A DNA stretch of 34,984 bases from Brevundimonas sp. (GCF_013912065.1 NZ_JACESA010000023.1:1-34984), one strand, 5' to 3'. Positions 8,549 to 17,835 are shown, counted from the stretch's first letter. Notes: a model not told the origin generated them from the letters alone. Translations and numbers: made by a program.

Positions 8549-10798
8549 GTGATCGGTTCGAGGTTTCGCAGAGCGATCCTGCTGAGCGCAGGTCTGTTGG
8601 TCTTGCCCCTCGCGGCCTGCGGAGGCGGCGGGGGCGGAGGCGGCGGTGCAACCATCACCCCGGTCGTACCGCCACCGCCTCCACCACCACCACCTCCTCC
8701 TCCCCCGCCCTCGGTGAGCTCCAGCGAATATCTGCGGAACTACGGCCTGGCCAATATGAAGGCCGAGGTCGCCTGGCAGGCCGGGGCCACCGGAAACGGC
8801 GTGACGGTCGGCGTGGTCGATTCCGGCGTCAGCAACAGCCAGGCCGATCTGGTCGGGCGAATCTCAAGCGCCTCGACCGACGTGGTCCCCGGCCGCAACA
8901 CCCCCTATGTCGCCGACGACAGCCACGGAACTCTGGTCTCCGGGGTCATCGCCTCGAACTTCAACGGCCTGGGCACGATCGGCGTGGCCTATGAATCGAC
9001 CATCCTGTCGATCCGCACCGACATCTCGGAATGTACGGACGAGAACACCGACGTCTGTTTCAGCAGTTCGGACCTTGTCAGGGCCTTGGATTTCGCCGTG
9101 GCCAACGGGGTCAAGATCATCAACATGTCCCTGGGCGGCGACGGTCGCTTCGGATCGGCCTTCGAGGCTGCCCTGCTTCGCGCGGTCAATTCGGGGGCGG
9201 TCATCGTGGCCTCCTCAGGCAATGATGGCGAGGACAATCCCGGCTGGCCCGCCCGTTATGCGGTCGATCCCCGGTTCGCGGGCGCCGTGATCGCCGTCGG
9301 CTCGCACGGCGCGACCAATGTGATGTCCGACTTCTCGAACCGCGCGGGCGTGACGGCCGCCGGCTATATTTCGGCGCCGGGCGAGGACGTCATCACCGGC
9401 TGTGACGGAACCAGCTGCTGGCGGGTGAATGGGACCTCCTTCTCGGCGCCCCATGTCTCGGGCGCCCTGGCGCTGCTGATGGACGCCTTCCCCAATCTGA
9501 CGGCCCGCGCCGCTCTCGCCATTCTGATCGATACGGCCCGCGACGCCGGCGACGCGGGGACCGACATCGTCTATGGGCGCGGCCTGCTGGACATGGCCGG
9601 CGCCTTTCGGCCGGTCGGGGCCAGTTCGACCCCGCTGGCGGATGGTTCCTCCATCGTGACCGAGACCGAGCCGGGCAGTTTCGTGGGTCCGGCTTTCGGC
9701 GACGCCTTCGCGCGCCAGACCGCCCTGGGGACGGTCCTGTTCGACAGTTATGACCGGATGTTCGCGGTTCAGCTGGGCTCGGCCTATCCGACGGCGCCCA
9801 GCCGCTCCTATCAGGCCGCGCCGTTCGAGCCGAGCCGGACGGCGACCACCAGCCTGGCCCTGCCCGGCGGCGGACGGCTGAACCTGACGGCGTCCCAGCC
9901 GGAAGCTACGCCGGAACCGATCGCCCCACGCCATGACCTGACCAACGCCCCCTGGCTGGGCGACGAGCCGCGCCAGGAGGCCATGCTGGACGTCGCAATC
10001 GGGCGGATGAGTTTCTCGACCTGGCAGGGTCGGGGCGGGGCGACATCACCGTTCGACGGCGCGGCCGGCGACGGGTTCGCCGCCCTGGCTCAGGTCGATC
10101 ATGCGGCGCGGGGCGCGGTGCGTTTCGGCGCTCTGAGCCTGGCCGCCGAGACCGGAACGGGCGACCGCCGCATGCCGCTCCGCCTCGTGGAGGAAGAGGC
10201 CTCGACCTACAGCCGGGCCACCCTGGCCTGGCGGGGCGAGGACGGCGGCCTGTCGTTCAGCCTGGGCGATCTGGACGAGCGTCTGGGGCCCCTTGGCGCC
10301 TTCTTGCCCGGGGGTTCGGACTTCGCCCTGCCGTCGCGGACCAGCTTCTACGCCGCGGGCGGCGACTGGAGCCTGCGGCCGGGTCTGGCCGTGATCGGCG
10401 AGGCGGGCATGGGCTCCACCCGCGTGGAAGGTCGGTTCCTGTCCACGGAGCGAACGGCGATCAGCTCGACCTGGCGCCTGGGTCTGTTGACCGGCTGCTG
10501 GACGGTCTGCGATCGCATCAGCTTCACCCTGTCCCAGCCGCTGCGGATCGAAAGCGGGGCCTTCTCGGCCTATCTGGCGGATGTTCCGGTGGAGTATTTC
10601 GACCCGCTGACCTATTCGCGCCGCAGCTTCTCGGCCACGCCCAGCGGTCGCCAGATCGACTTCGTCCTGGGCGGCGAGCGCCGGCTCTGGGACGGCTCCA
10701 GCATGACGGTTCAGGCCGTAGCCAGCCGCGAACCCCGCCATGTGGCCGACGCCGCTCCGGAGTTCGCCCTGATCGGGGCGTGGCGGCGCCGGTTCTGA
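8549..10798 (+). CDS. S8 subtilase autotransporter lipoprotein
   Basis: The 749-residue secreted serine protease resembles the lipo-subtilase autotransporters (SphB1/NalP-like). A lipoprotein signal ends in LAAC with lipidated C24, followed by a run of nine Gly and then a run of 14 Pro (about 25-54), presumably a surface linker. The subtilisin domain (about 60-350) shows the full triad: D91 in VVDSGV, H126 in DSHGTLVSG, S297 in NGTSFSAPHVSGA. The C-terminal half (about 460-749) is beta-rich and ends in a terminal Phe after LIGAWRRR, as in outer-membrane barrel domains. The GTG at 8549 is chosen for GGAGG 7 bases upstream; a GTG at 8528 lies inside the inverted repeat. Likely role: processing of itself or of surface proteins. 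Confidence 0.88.
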   Translation: MIGSRFRRAILLSAGLLVLPLAACGGGGGGGGGATITPVVPPPPPPPPPPPPPPSVSSSEYLRNYGLANMKAEVAWQAGATGNGVTVGVVDSGVSNSQADLVGRISSASTDVVPGRNTPYVADDSHGTLVSGVIASNFNGLGTIGVAYESTILSIRTDISECTDENTDVCFSSSDLVRALDFAVANGVKIINMSLGGDGRFGSAFEAALLRAVNSGAVIVASSGNDGEDNPGWPARYAVDPRFAGAVIAVGSHGATNVMSDFSNRAGVTAAGYISAPGEDVITGCDGTSCWRVNGTSFSAPHVSGALALLMDAFPNLTARAALAILIDTARDAGDAGTDIVYGRGLLDMAGAFRPVGASSTPLADGSSIVTETEPGSFVGPAFGDAFARQTALGTVLFDSYDRMFAVQLGSAYPTAPSRSYQAAPFEPSRTATTSLALPGGGRLNLTASQPEATPEPIAPRHDLTNAPWLGDEPRQEAMLDVAIGRMSFSTWQGRGGATSPFDGAAGDGFAALAQVDHAARGAVRFGALSLAAETGTGDRRMPLRLVEEEASTYSRATLAWRGEDGGLSFSLGDLDERLGPLGAFLPGGSDFALPSRTSFYAAGGDWSLRPGLAVIGEAGMGSTRVEGRFLSTERTAISSTWRLGLLTGCWTVCDRISFTLSQPLRIESGAFSAYLADVPVEYFDPLTYSRRSFSATPSGRQIDFVLGGERRLWDGSSMTVQAVASREPRHVADAAPEFALIGAWRRRF

Positions 10799-10830
10799 TC
10801 CGGCGCGGAGTTCAGCACGAGCCTCCGATC

Positions 10831-10856
10831 CTTAGGATCAGGCCTTAGGATCAGGC
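10831..10856. repeat. 13-bp tandem duplication at the grpE 3' end
   Basis: CTTAGGATCAGGC occurs twice in tandem (10831-10843 and 10844-10856). The right copy includes the grpE stop codon, so the duplication reproduces the grpE end just downstream of it, in the short gap between two convergent genes. A small palindrome, GATCC-TTA-GGATC, overlaps the left copy. Confidence 0.7.
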
Positions 10857-11498
10857 CTTGCCGTCGAAGGCGTGGGTTTCGGGGGCCGAGGCGCCGCCAT
10901 AGGGATTGGACGCCTGCGGTCCCGCAGCCGCGCCGGAACCCTTGGCCGCCACCACGACCATGGCCGGCCGGATGGTGCGGCCGAACAGTTCGAAGCCGGA
11001 CTGCATGGTCTGGAGCACGGCGCCGCCCGGCACCGTGTCCGACGGCTGTTCGATCATGGCCTGGTGCAGATGGGGGTTGAAGGCCTCGCCGGCCTCAGGC
11101 GCGACGCGCTTCAGGCCATTGGTCTCGAACGCCTGCAGCAAGGCCTTCTGGGTCATTTCCAGACCGGTCACCAGGGCCACGGTCGGGCCGTCGGTGTCCT
11201 TGGGCGCAGCCATCAGGGCGCGTTCCAGATTGTCGGCCACGCCCAGCAGATCCTTGGCGAAACGCTGGATGGCGAAGGCGCGGGCGTCGTTCTGTTGCGT
11301 CTCGGCGCGACGCTTCAGATTTTCCATCTCGGCGGCGACGCGCAGGGCGCGGTCCTTCCACTCGTCGCGCTCGGCGATGACGGCGTCCAGCGGGGCCAGG
11401 TCGTCGGACGGATGGGCGTCCAGCCCATGTTCGGCGTTGGTTTCCGCCATGTCGGCGTCCAGTTCGTTGAAATCGTCGTTAAGGGGCTTGTCGCTCAC
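10851..11498 (-). CDS. grpE: Nucleotide exchange factor GrpE
   Basis: Co-chaperone that releases ADP from DnaK. The 215-residue protein has an acidic, disordered N-terminus (1-45), a long coiled-coil region (about 45-100, with [16 protein letters not shown]), and the C-terminal beta domain with [21 protein letters not shown] and [19 protein letters not shown], the GrpE signature. The tail after about 180 is Gly/Ala-rich and poorly conserved. The GTG start at 11498 overlaps the hrcA stop as GTGA, so it is translated with hrcA as a heat-shock operon. Confidence 0.95.
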   Translation of the reverse strand: MSDKPLNDDFNELDADMAETNAEHGLDAHPSDDLAPLDAVIAERDEWKDRALRVAAEMENLKRRAETQQNDARAFAIQRFAKDLLGVADNLERALMAAPKDTDGPTVALVTGLEMTQKALLQAFETNGLKRVAPEAGEAFNPHLHQAMIEQPSDTVPGGAVLQTMQSGFELFGRTIRPAMVVVAAKGSGAAAGPQASNPYGGASAPETHAFDGKA

Positions 11499-12607
11499 TT
11501 GTCGTTCCCGTCCAGCATCCGGCCCAGCACCCGGGCGGTATAGTCCACCAACGGAATGACACGGGCGTAGTTCAGTCGCGCGGGGCCTATGACGCCGATG
11601 GCGCCCAGAACCCTTTGTCGGCCGCTCATATAGGGCGCCGCGATCACGGCGGAACCCGAAAGTGAAAACAAGCGTGTTTCGGCGCCGATGAAAATCCGCA
11701 CGCCCTGGGCCGCATCGACGCCGTCCAGCAGGCCGATCAGCTGTTCCTTCTGCTCCAGGTCGTCGAACAGGACCCGGACCCGCTCCAGATCCGCCAGACC
11801 CTCGCCATCCTGCAGCAGGTTGGCGCGGCCGCGCACGATCAGGGCCCGCTCGCGGTCCGGTCCGCCGGACCAGGCGGCCAAACCATCCTCGACTAGGCGG
11901 GCGGCGGTCTGGTCCAGTTCGCGCCGGGCGATCTCCAGCTCCTGGGTCATTTCGCGCTTGGCGTCGGCGAAGGGCCGGCCGCGCAGGCGGGCGTTGAGGA
12001 AGTTGGAGGCCTCCGTCAGGGTCGAGGGCGTGACCCCGGCCGACAGGCTCATGATCCGGTTCTCGACCGTGCCGTCGTCGGCGACGATGACCGCCAGAGC
12101 CTGGTCGCCGCCCAGGGCGACGAATTCCACATGTTTGACCCCGGCGTCTCGCACCGGGCTGGAGACGACGCCCGCGCCGCCCGCTAAGCCCGACAGAAGG
12201 TTTGAGGCTTCGTCCAGCGCCGCCTCGAAATTTCGCCCCCGTCCGGCCAGCCGCCCGTCGATCTCGCGGCGTTCCTCCTGGCTCAGGTCGCCTATCTCCA
12301 GCAGGCCGTCCACGAACAGACGCAGACCGGCATGGGTCGGTATCCGACCCGCCGAGGTGTGCGGCGAGGCCAGCAGTCCGGCCAGGGTCAGGTCCTGCAT
12401 GGTGTTGCGGATTGAGGCCGGCGACAGGGCGATCCCGCCCAGCGACAGGGTGCGCGACCCGACCGGTTCGCCCGTCTCCAGATAGGATTCGACGATGCGG
12501 CGGAAGATGTCGCGCGCGCGTGCGTCCAGCCCCGCCAGCCCTGCGAGGGCCGGACCTGGGGACCGGGCGCCGTCGAACGGCGGGGTTTTGGGGGCATACA
12601 GGCTCAC
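11495..12607 (-). CDS. hrcA: Heat-inducible transcription repressor HrcA
   Basis: Repressor of class I heat-shock genes that binds CIRCE operators, normally in front of groESL. The 370-residue protein has an N-terminal winged helix (about 20-105, including [20 protein letters not shown] and SRTLS) and a C-terminal GAF-like regulatory domain ending in [20 protein letters not shown]. The GTG at 12607 (VSLYAPK) is the most plausible start; the frame is open further upstream but only as an antisense shadow of rph. No strong ribosome-binding site is visible. The divergent 73-base spacer to rph contains no recognisable CIRCE element, so autoregulation is not supported here. Confidence 0.93.
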   Translation of the reverse strand: MSLYAPKTPPFDGARSPGPALAGLAGLDARARDIFRRIVESYLETGEPVGSRTLSLGGIALSPASIRNTMQDLTLAGLLASPHTSAGRIPTHAGLRLFVDGLLEIGDLSQEERREIDGRLAGRGRNFEAALDEASNLLSGLAGGAGVVSSPVRDAGVKHVEFVALGGDQALAVIVADDGTVENRIMSLSAGVTPSTLTEASNFLNARLRGRPFADAKREMTQELEIARRELDQTAARLVEDGLAAWSGGPDRERALIVRGRANLLQDGEGLADLERVRVLFDDLEQKEQLIGLLDGVDAAQGVRIFIGAETRLFSLSGSAVIAAPYMSGRQRVLGAIGVIGPARLNYARVIPLVDYTARVLGRMLDGNDK

Positions 12608-12641
12608 GGTTTCAGGATAAGCACCGCCGCCTCGGCTTCCA

Positions 12642-12665
12642 AGGCCAGACTTCAGGCCAGACTTC
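12642..12665. repeat. 12-bp tandem duplication in the hrcA-rph spacer
   Basis: AGGCCAGACTTC is present twice head to tail, at 12642-12653 and 12654-12665, immediately before the rph ribosome-binding site. It changes spacing between divergent promoters but shows no known binding motif. Confidence 0.7.
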
Positions 12666-12680
12666 CCAAGGATGACTCTC

Positions 12681-13406
12681 ATGCGCCATTCGCAACGCAC
12701 CGACGACCAACTGCGTCCCGTGACCATCGAGACCGGGGTCAACCGTTACGCCGAAGGCTCGTGCCTGATCACCTTCGGCCACACCAAGGTTCTGGTGACG
12801 GCTTCGGTCGAGGAGAGCATTCCCGGCTGGATGCGCGGCAAGGGCCAGGGCTGGGTCACGGCCGAATACGGCATGCTGCCCCGCGCCACCCACACCCGCG
12901 GCCGTCGCGAGGCTGCGGCCGGCAAACAGACCGGCCGGACGCAGGAAATTCAACGCTTGATCGGTCGGTCGTTGCGCGCCGTCGTCGATCTGAAGGCCCT
13001 GGGCGAGCGTCAGGTGGTGCTGGACTGCGACGTCATCCAGGCCGACGGGGGCACCCGCACCGCCTCCATCACCGGCGCCTGGGTCGCCATGGCCTCGGCC
13101 CTCAACTATCTGCGCGACGAAGGCGTGCTGAAGTCCGACCCGATCCTGGACCAGGTGGCGGCTGTCTCGTGCGGGGTCTGCGACGGCGTGCCGGTGCTGG
13201 ACCTGGATTACGAGGAGGACTCCGAGGCCGAGGCCGATTCCAACTTCGTCCTGACCGGGGCGGGCCAGATCGTCGAGGTCCAGGCCACCGGCGAGAAGCG
13301 CGGCTTCTCGCGCGCCGAGTTCGACCGCCTCTTCTCCCTGGCCGAGATCGGCTGCACCGAATTGTTCGCCCTGCAGAAGGCGGCGTTGCAGGCCCTGAGC
13401 CGATAA
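12681..13406 (+). CDS. rph: Ribonuclease PH
   Basis: Phosphorolytic 3'-5' exoribonuclease that trims tRNA 3' ends. The 241-residue protein matches the family length (about 238). It starts with [14 protein letters not shown] and contains [17 protein letters not shown], then [15 protein letters not shown] and [19 protein letters not shown], the RNase PH signature with active-site acidic residues, followed by [19 protein letters not shown]. The ATG at 12681 has AGGA 8 bases upstream; an in-frame ATG at 12672 overlaps that site and is rejected. It is divergent from hrcA-grpE, a common arrangement in alphaproteobacteria. Confidence 0.96.
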   Translation: MRHSQRTDDQLRPVTIETGVNRYAEGSCLITFGHTKVLVTASVEESIPGWMRGKGQGWVTAEYGMLPRATHTRGRREAAAGKQTGRTQEIQRLIGRSLRAVVDLKALGERQVVLDCDVIQADGGTRTASITGAWVAMASALNYLRDEGVLKSDPILDQVAAVSCGVCDGVPVLDLDYEEDSEAEADSNFVLTGAGQIVEVQATGEKRGFSRAEFDRLFSLAEIGCTELFALQKAALQALSR

Positions 13407-13426
13407 GGGGTTTCACGCGTTCAGGC

Positions 13427-13453
13427 GACGGGTCATCGTGTCGATGACCCGTC
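13427..13453 (+). terminator. 12-bp hairpin after rph
   Basis: GACGGGTCATCG (13427-13438) pairs perfectly with CGATGACCCGTC (13442-13453) across a 3-base loop, 20 bases after the rph stop and 20 before the next gene. No T tract follows, so it may be a Rho-assisted terminator, a 3'-end stabiliser for rph mRNA, or an operator-like palindrome for the following gene. Confidence 0.5.
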
Positions 13454-13472
13454 CCGACGACCGGAGACCTCC

Positions 13473-13913
13473 ATGCGCCCATCCCTGTTCGCCTGCACCG
13501 CGCTCGCCGCCGCATTGGCCCTGTCCGCCTGCCAGCCGCGCGCCGAAGCGCCGGCCGAACCTGCCTCCACGGCCGCTCCCGCCGCGAGCGAGACGCCTGC
13601 AGGGCCGGCCATGGCCCCAACATCGGCCCAAACGACCGTTCAGCCTTCGGCCTCGCCGCAGGAGCCCCAGGCCCGTATTCCCGAGGGGCCGGACATGAGG
13701 CCTGAACGGGTTCCCGCCAGCGACACCGCCTGCCGCGAGCAGATCGGCGAGGCCGCCGCCGCCCGCCTGGTCGAGCGCTGCATCCACGTCAGCCCCGCGA
13801 CCCGCCCGCCCTGCAACGCCGCCAACCCCTGCGACCTGATCCAGGGCGAGATCGACCGGTCCTGCAAGCTGTGGGAACGGGACGGCGACGCTCCGGCGGA
13901 GTGCCGCTCCTAA
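13473..13913 (+). CDS. Small Ala/Pro-rich lipoprotein of unknown function
   Basis: The 146-residue protein has a lipoprotein signal peptide with lipobox LSAC and lipidated C20. An Ala/Pro/Thr-rich, probably disordered linker (about 22-80) leads to a C-terminal part (about 85-146) with six cysteines, including TACREQIG, ERCIHV, PPCNAANPC and SCKLWERDG, likely to form disulphides in the periplasm. GGAG precedes the ATG at 13473. The gene stands between rph and the bidirectional terminator. No family is recognised; such proteins occur in Caulobacterales. Confidence 0.8.
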   Translation: MRPSLFACTALAAALALSACQPRAEAPAEPASTAAPAASETPAGPAMAPTSAQTTVQPSASPQEPQARIPEGPDMRPERVPASDTACREQIGEAAAARLVERCIHVSPATRPPCNAANPCDLIQGEIDRSCKLWERDGDAPAECRS

Positions 13914-13924
13914 GCTCAGGCCAT

Positions 13925-13962
13925 GAAAAAAGGCCCCGCCGTCGCCGGCGGGGCCTTCTTCA
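13925..13962. terminator. Bidirectional intrinsic terminator between the lipoprotein gene and pnp
   Basis: AAGGCCCCGCCG (13930-13941) pairs perfectly with CGGCGGGGCCTT (13946-13957) across a TCGC loop. A run of A precedes it and a T-rich stretch follows, so it works as a Rho-independent terminator on both strands. It separates the convergent lipoprotein gene (+) and pnp (-). Confidence 0.9.
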
Positions 13963-13981
13963 TTCAGCTTGACGCCGCGGC

Positions 13982-16219
13982 TTAGTCGCGACGACGACGG
14001 CCGCGATCGCCGCCACGGTCGCCGCCGCCTTCGCGCTTCGGACGACCGCCGGTGTCTTCCGACAGGGGCTCTTCGCCGCGCTCGGCGCGTTCGGTGTTGA
14101 TCTTGTCGGTCAGGTCTTCACCCGTCGACTGATCGACGACCTTCATCGACAGCTTGGTCTTGCCGCGATCGTCGAAGCCGAGGAACTTGACCTTCACTTC
14201 TTGACCTTCCGACAGGACGTCAGCCGGGTTGGCGACGCGTTCCAGGGCGATCTGGGACACGTGGACCAAGCCGTCCTTGGCGCCGAAGAAGTTCACGAAG
14301 GCGCCGAAGTCGACGACCTTGACGACCTTGCCGGAATAGATGGTTCCGACTTCCGGTTCCGAGGCGATGGACTGGATCCAGGCCTTGGCGGCGTCGATCT
14401 TCTCCTGGTCGTTGGCGGCGACCTTGATGGTGCCGTCGTCGCCGATGTCGATCTTGGCGCCGGTCTTTTCGACGATCTCGCGGATCACCTTGCCGCCCGA
14501 ACCGATCACTTCACGGATCTTGTCGACCGCGATCTTGATGGTTTCGATCTTCGGCGCATGCTCGCCCAGTTCGGTACGCGGCGCGTCCATGGCCTTGGAC
14601 ATCTCGTCCAGGATGTGGAGGCGGCCCGCCGAAGCCTGGGTCAGGGCCTGTTCCATGATCTCCTTGGTGATCCCGGCGACCTTGATGTCCATCTGAAGGC
14701 TGGTGATGCCTTCCGAGGTGCCGGCGACCTTGAAGTCCATGTCGCCCAGGTGGTCTTCGTCACCCAGGATGTCCGACAGGATGGCGAACTCGCCCGACGG
14801 CTCCAGGATCAGACCCATGGCGATGCCCGAGACCGGACGGATCAGGGGCACGCCGGCGTCCATCAGGGCCAGCGACGAACCGCAGACCGTGGCCATCGAG
14901 GACGAGCCGTTCGACTCGGTGATCTCGGAGACCAGGCGGATGGTGTAGGGGAAGTCTTCCTTCGACGGCAGCATCGGACGGATGGCGCGCCAGGCCAGCT
15001 TGCCGTGACCGATTTCGCGACGGCCGGGCGAACCCATGCGGCCCGCTTCACCCACCGAATAGGGGGGGAAGTTGTAGTGCAGCAGGAAGCTTTCCTTGTA
15101 GGTGCCCTGCAGGCTGTCGATGTACTGCTCGTCCTCGCCGGTGCCCAGGGTGGCGACGACCAGGGCCTGGGTTTCCCCACGCGTGAACAGGGCCGAACCG
15201 TGGGTGCGCGGCAGGACGCCGACTTCCGAGACGATGGCGCGGACCTTGTCCAGGGCGCGGCCGTCGACGCGGTGTGCGTTCTCGATGATGTCGCGACGCA
15301 GGACCTCGGCTTCGCATTCCTTGAAGGCGGCAGAGAACTTCGAGCTGTCGACGCCGTCAGGGTTCTCGTCGGTCTTCACCAGGGCGGCGGCGGCGGTCTT
15401 CTTGGCCGCATCGACGCCCGAGCGGCGGTCGTACTTGCCCGGATGGGTGTAGGCGGCCTTGATGTCTTCGCCGACCAGCTTCTTGATCGAGGCGACGACG
15501 TCCGAATGGTCTTCGCCCTGGAAGTCGAACGGCTCCTTGGCGGCGTGTTCGGCCAGGTCGATGATGGCGTCGATCACCGGCTGCATGCCGGCGTGCGCGA
15601 ACATCAGCGCCTCGAGCATCTTCTCTTCCGACAGCTCCTTGGCTTCGGATTCGACCATCATCAGGGCGTCTTGCGTACCGGCGACCACCAGGTCGAGGTC
15701 AGAGCCCGGGATCTGGTCGACGGTCGGGTTCAGCACCAGCTCGCCGTCGATCAGGCCGACGCGTGCGGCGCCGATGGGGCCCATGAAGGGCACGCCCGAA
15801 ATGGTCAGGGCGGCCGAGGCGGCGACCATGCCCAGGACGTCCGGATCGTTTTCCATGTCGTGCTGCAGCACGGTGATGACGACCTGGGTCTCGTTCTTGA
15901 AGCCCTTGACGAACAGCGGGCGGATCGGACGGTCGATCAGGCGGGAAACCAGGGTTTCCTTCTCCGACGGACGGCCTTCACGCTTGAAATAGCCGCCCGG
16001 GATCTTGCCGGCGGCGAAGGTCTTTTCCTGATAGTTGACGGTCAGGGGGAAGAAATCCAGACCCGGCTTGGGCGAACGGCCGTAGACGACGGTGGCCAGA
16101 ACCACGGTCTCGCCATAGGTCGCCAGCACGGCGCCGTCGGCCTGGCGGGCGATGCGGCCCGTTTCCAGGGTCAGCGGGCGTCCGGCCCACTCGATCGTCT
16201 TGCGTTTGATATCGAACAT
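13982..16219 (-). CDS. pnp: Polyribonucleotide nucleotidyltransferase (PNPase)
   Basis: Phosphate-dependent 3'-5' exoribonuclease of mRNA turnover and part of the RNA degradosome. The 745-residue protein has two RNase PH-like domains separated by a helical linker, with the second catalytic domain carrying [20 protein letters not shown]. These are followed by a KH domain (about 553-615, [16 protein letters not shown]) and an S1 domain (about 622-692, [19 protein letters not shown]). The C-terminus is an Arg/Gly/Asp-rich tail ending GRRRRD, comparable to the RNase E-binding tail of Caulobacter PNPase. The ATG at 16219 gives the canonical MFDIKRK start. It follows rpsO on the same strand after a 253-base spacer with hairpins. 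Confidence 0.97.
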   Translation of the reverse strand: MFDIKRKTIEWAGRPLTLETGRIARQADGAVLATYGETVVLATVVYGRSPKPGLDFFPLTVNYQEKTFAAGKIPGGYFKREGRPSEKETLVSRLIDRPIRPLFVKGFKNETQVVITVLQHDMENDPDVLGMVAASAALTISGVPFMGPIGAARVGLIDGELVLNPTVDQIPGSDLDLVVAGTQDALMMVESEAKELSEEKMLEALMFAHAGMQPVIDAIIDLAEHAAKEPFDFQGEDHSDVVASIKKLVGEDIKAAYTHPGKYDRRSGVDAAKKTAAAALVKTDENPDGVDSSKFSAAFKECEAEVLRRDIIENAHRVDGRALDKVRAIVSEVGVLPRTHGSALFTRGETQALVVATLGTGEDEQYIDSLQGTYKESFLLHYNFPPYSVGEAGRMGSPGRREIGHGKLAWRAIRPMLPSKEDFPYTIRLVSEITESNGSSSMATVCGSSLALMDAGVPLIRPVSGIAMGLILEPSGEFAILSDILGDEDHLGDMDFKVAGTSEGITSLQMDIKVAGITKEIMEQALTQASAGRLHILDEMSKAMDAPRTELGEHAPKIETIKIAVDKIREVIGSGGKVIREIVEKTGAKIDIGDDGTIKVAANDQEKIDAAKAWIQSIASEPEVGTIYSGKVVKVVDFGAFVNFFGAKDGLVHVSQIALERVANPADVLSEGQEVKVKFLGFDDRGKTKLSMKVVDQSTGEDLTDKINTERAERGEEPLSEDTGGRPKREGGGDRGGDRGRRRRD

Positions 16220-16362
16220 ATTTCGTCTTTCGTCTCCCGGGCGGCGTATTCCGCGCGGGGTCCCATAATCGGGGGCGGATGCGTCGGGCGTTCAGTCCTT
16301 CGATCCATGGGTCGCCGCGCCATCGCGGAAGACCCGGTTGAGGACCGGCATGGCCCTCGCGT

Positions 16363-16390
16363 CTGCGCCGTCAATTCCTGCGGCGCGCAG
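16363..16390 (-). promoter_or_regulatory. Hairpin in the rpsO-pnp leader
   Basis: CTGCGCCG (16363-16370) and CGGCGCGCAG (16381-16390) can pair with a 2-base bulge and a 10-base loop, about 145 bases upstream of pnp. In enterobacteria a hairpin in this spacer is cut by RNase III and mediates PNPase autocontrol; an equivalent role here is inference. Confidence 0.35.
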
Positions 16391-16410
16391 GTCGTGTTCT
16401 AGTTACGGAA

Positions 16411-16440
16411 CGAGGCGCGGACGTGACCGCCCGCGCCTCG
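16411..16440 (-). terminator. 10-bp hairpin after rpsO (terminator/attenuator candidate)
   Basis: CGAGGCGCGG (16411-16420) and CCGCGCCTCG (16431-16440) form a perfect stem with a 10-base loop, 32 bases downstream of the rpsO stop on the minus strand. There is no clear T tract after it, so termination would be partial; it may set the rpsO:pnp ratio or be an RNase III site. Confidence 0.5.
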
Positions 16441-16472
16441 AAATCCGATGGGTGCTCGTACCGGCGCCCCTC

Positions 16473-16742
16473 TTAGCGGCGCAGGCCCAGCTTGGCGATG
16501 AGCGCCTGGTAGCGACCGGCGTCGACCGTGTTCAGGTGGTCGAGCAGGCGGCGACGTTGCGACACCATCTTCAGAAGGCCACGACGCGAGTGGTTGTCCT
16601 TCTTGTGGGTCTTGAAGTGTTCGGTGAGGTTGGCGATGCGTTCCGACAGGATCGCGACCTGAACCTCGGCCGAGCCGGTGTCGCCAGCGGTGCGGGCGTT
16701 ATCGGCGATGATCTCGTGCTTGCGTTCAGCAGTAACCGACAT
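16473..16742 (-). CDS. rpsO: 30S ribosomal protein S15
   Basis: The 89-residue S15, which binds 16S rRNA in the platform of the small subunit. The sequence is canonical throughout, with [36 protein letters not shown] and RRRLLDHL. The ATG at 16742 gives the usual length, with AAGGA shortly upstream on the minus strand. It lies between truB and pnp in the classical truB-rpsO-pnp order. Confidence 0.97.
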   Translation of the reverse strand: MSVTAERKHEIIADNARTAGDTGSAEVQVAILSERIANLTEHFKTHKKDNHSRRGLLKMVSQRRRLLDHLNTVDAGRYQALIAKLGLRR

Positions 16743-16759
16743 CGTAAGAGTCCTTTCTT

Positions 16760-16790
16760 GGCCTATCGCGCTTTCGCGCTGCTTGAGGCC
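16760..16790. repeat. Palindromic repeat, copy 1 (truB-rpsO spacer)
   Basis: A nested palindrome with outer stem GGCCT/AGGCC and inner stem GCGC/GCGC around TTTC, with the asymmetric strand GCTGCTTGAG between inner and outer right arms. It fills most of the 81-base truB-rpsO gap. The same architecture occurs at 17761, 17800, 34802 and 34853. Confidence 0.75.
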
Positions 16791-16823
16791 GTGGGGTCTC
16801 GGCCCTTGCCGGATGGCGCGGGC

Positions 16824-17753
16824 CTAGAGGTTGAAAACGCGGTCGGGTTCTAACCGGCCGGCCCGCAACTGACAGAGTGCGACGAGGGTCTGGCCCTGAA
16901 AGGCTGAAACCGTTCGCGACCCGCCGGTGAGGCGGTCTTTGAGGGTTTCCACCTGACGGGGGAGCAGAACGATCGGGCGTCCCTGCCGAAGCGAGAAGGC
17001 GTCCTGATCCGTCACGGCCAGCTCCGGGATGTCGTCCAGGGCGGTCGCGACGGGAAGCAAGCCTTCCGAGGCGGCGCCCCTATGCACCATTTCCTCCAGA
17101 GAATCCAGAGTGACGGCGTTTTCCGTGCTGAACGGCCCGACGCGCTCGCGACGCAGGGCGCTGACATGTCCCTCCGCCCCCAGGGCCAGGGCCAGATCGC
17201 GGGCCAGCGAGCGGACATAGACGCCCTTGCCGGTCCTTATGGTGATTTCGACATGATCCGCATCCGGCGCGTCGGTGACCTCGGCCGAATGGATGGTGAC
17301 GCGGCGGGACTGAAGCTCGAACTCCACGCCGTCGCGGGCCAGGTCATAGGCCCGGGCGCCGTCCACCTTGATGGCGGAAAAGCGCGGCGGGGTCTGGTCG
17401 ATCTCGCCGACGAAGGCCGGCAGGGCCGCCTTTACGGCCTCGAGCGCCGGGCGGACGTCTGAGCGGCCGATGATCTCGCCTTCGCGGTCCACGCTGTCGG
17501 TCGAGACGCCCCAGTTGATGGTGAAGCGATAGACCTTCTGCGCCTCCATCATCATCGGCACGGTCTTGGTCGCCTCGCCCAGGGCGATGGGCAGGATGCC
17601 GCTAGCCAGGGGATCCAGCGTCCCGGCGTGACCGGCCTTCTGGGCGTTGAACAGGCGGCGGATGCGGCTGACCGCCTCGGTCGAGCCCATCTCGAACGGC
17701 TTGTCCAGGCAGACCCAACCGTCGACGACTTCGCCCTTCTTCTTGCGCGCCAT
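16824..17753 (-). CDS. truB: tRNA pseudouridine(55) synthase TruB
   Basis: Makes pseudouridine 55 in the T loop of tRNAs. The 309-residue protein begins [19 protein letters not shown] and carries the signature [20 protein letters not shown] with catalytic D47, then [15 protein letters not shown] and [15 protein letters not shown]. The ATG at 17753 is where family similarity begins, but it has no clear ribosome-binding site because a palindromic repeat ends 7 bases upstream. An in-frame ATG at 17852 would overlap rbfA and translate both repeats into an Ala/Ser/Lys/Arg-rich extension. It lies downstream of rbfA as in many bacteria. Confidence 0.95.
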   Translation of the reverse strand: MARKKKGEVVDGWVCLDKPFEMGSTEAVSRIRRLFNAQKAGHAGTLDPLASGILPIALGEATKTVPMMMEAQKVYRFTINWGVSTDSVDREGEIIGRSDVRPALEAVKAALPAFVGEIDQTPPRFSAIKVDGARAYDLARDGVEFELQSRRVTIHSAEVTDAPDADHVEITIRTGKGVYVRSLARDLALALGAEGHVSALRRERVGPFSTENAVTLDSLEEMVHRGAASEGLLPVATALDDIPELAVTDQDAFSLRQGRPIVLLPRQVETLKDRLTGGSRTVSAFQGQTLVALCQLRAGRLEPDRVFNL

Positions 17754-17760
17754 TATGCTG

Positions 17761-17790
17761 GGCCTATCGCGCTTCGCGCTACTTGAGGCC
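17761..17790. repeat. Palindromic repeat, copy 2 (rbfA-truB spacer)
   Basis: Outer arms GGCCT/AGGCC and inner arms GCGC/GCGC around TT, with GCTACTTGAG on the right side. It lies 7 bases upstream of the truB ATG on the minus strand and is in direct tandem with copy 3 (39-base period). Confidence 0.75.
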
Positions 17791-17799
17791 GCGACGCAG

Positions 17800-17829
17800 G
17801 GCCTACCGCGCTTTGCGCTGCTTGAGGCC
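17800..17829. repeat. Palindromic repeat, copy 3 (rbfA-truB spacer)
   Basis: Same architecture as copies 1 and 2, with ACCGCGC in place of ATCGCGC and GCTGCTTGAG on the right. It ends 7 bases before the rbfA stop codon. Confidence 0.75.
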
Positions 17830-17835
17830 GGAACA

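Noticed and set aside
12608-12680. Possible CIRCE operator between hrcA and rph
   Set aside because: No TTAGCACTC-N9-GAGTGCTAA-like sequence is present; only a 12-bp tandem duplication.
14201-16402. 733-codon open frame antisense to pnp
   Set aside because: Asp/Gly/His/Arg-rich shadow with no domain; pnp is unambiguous on the other strand.
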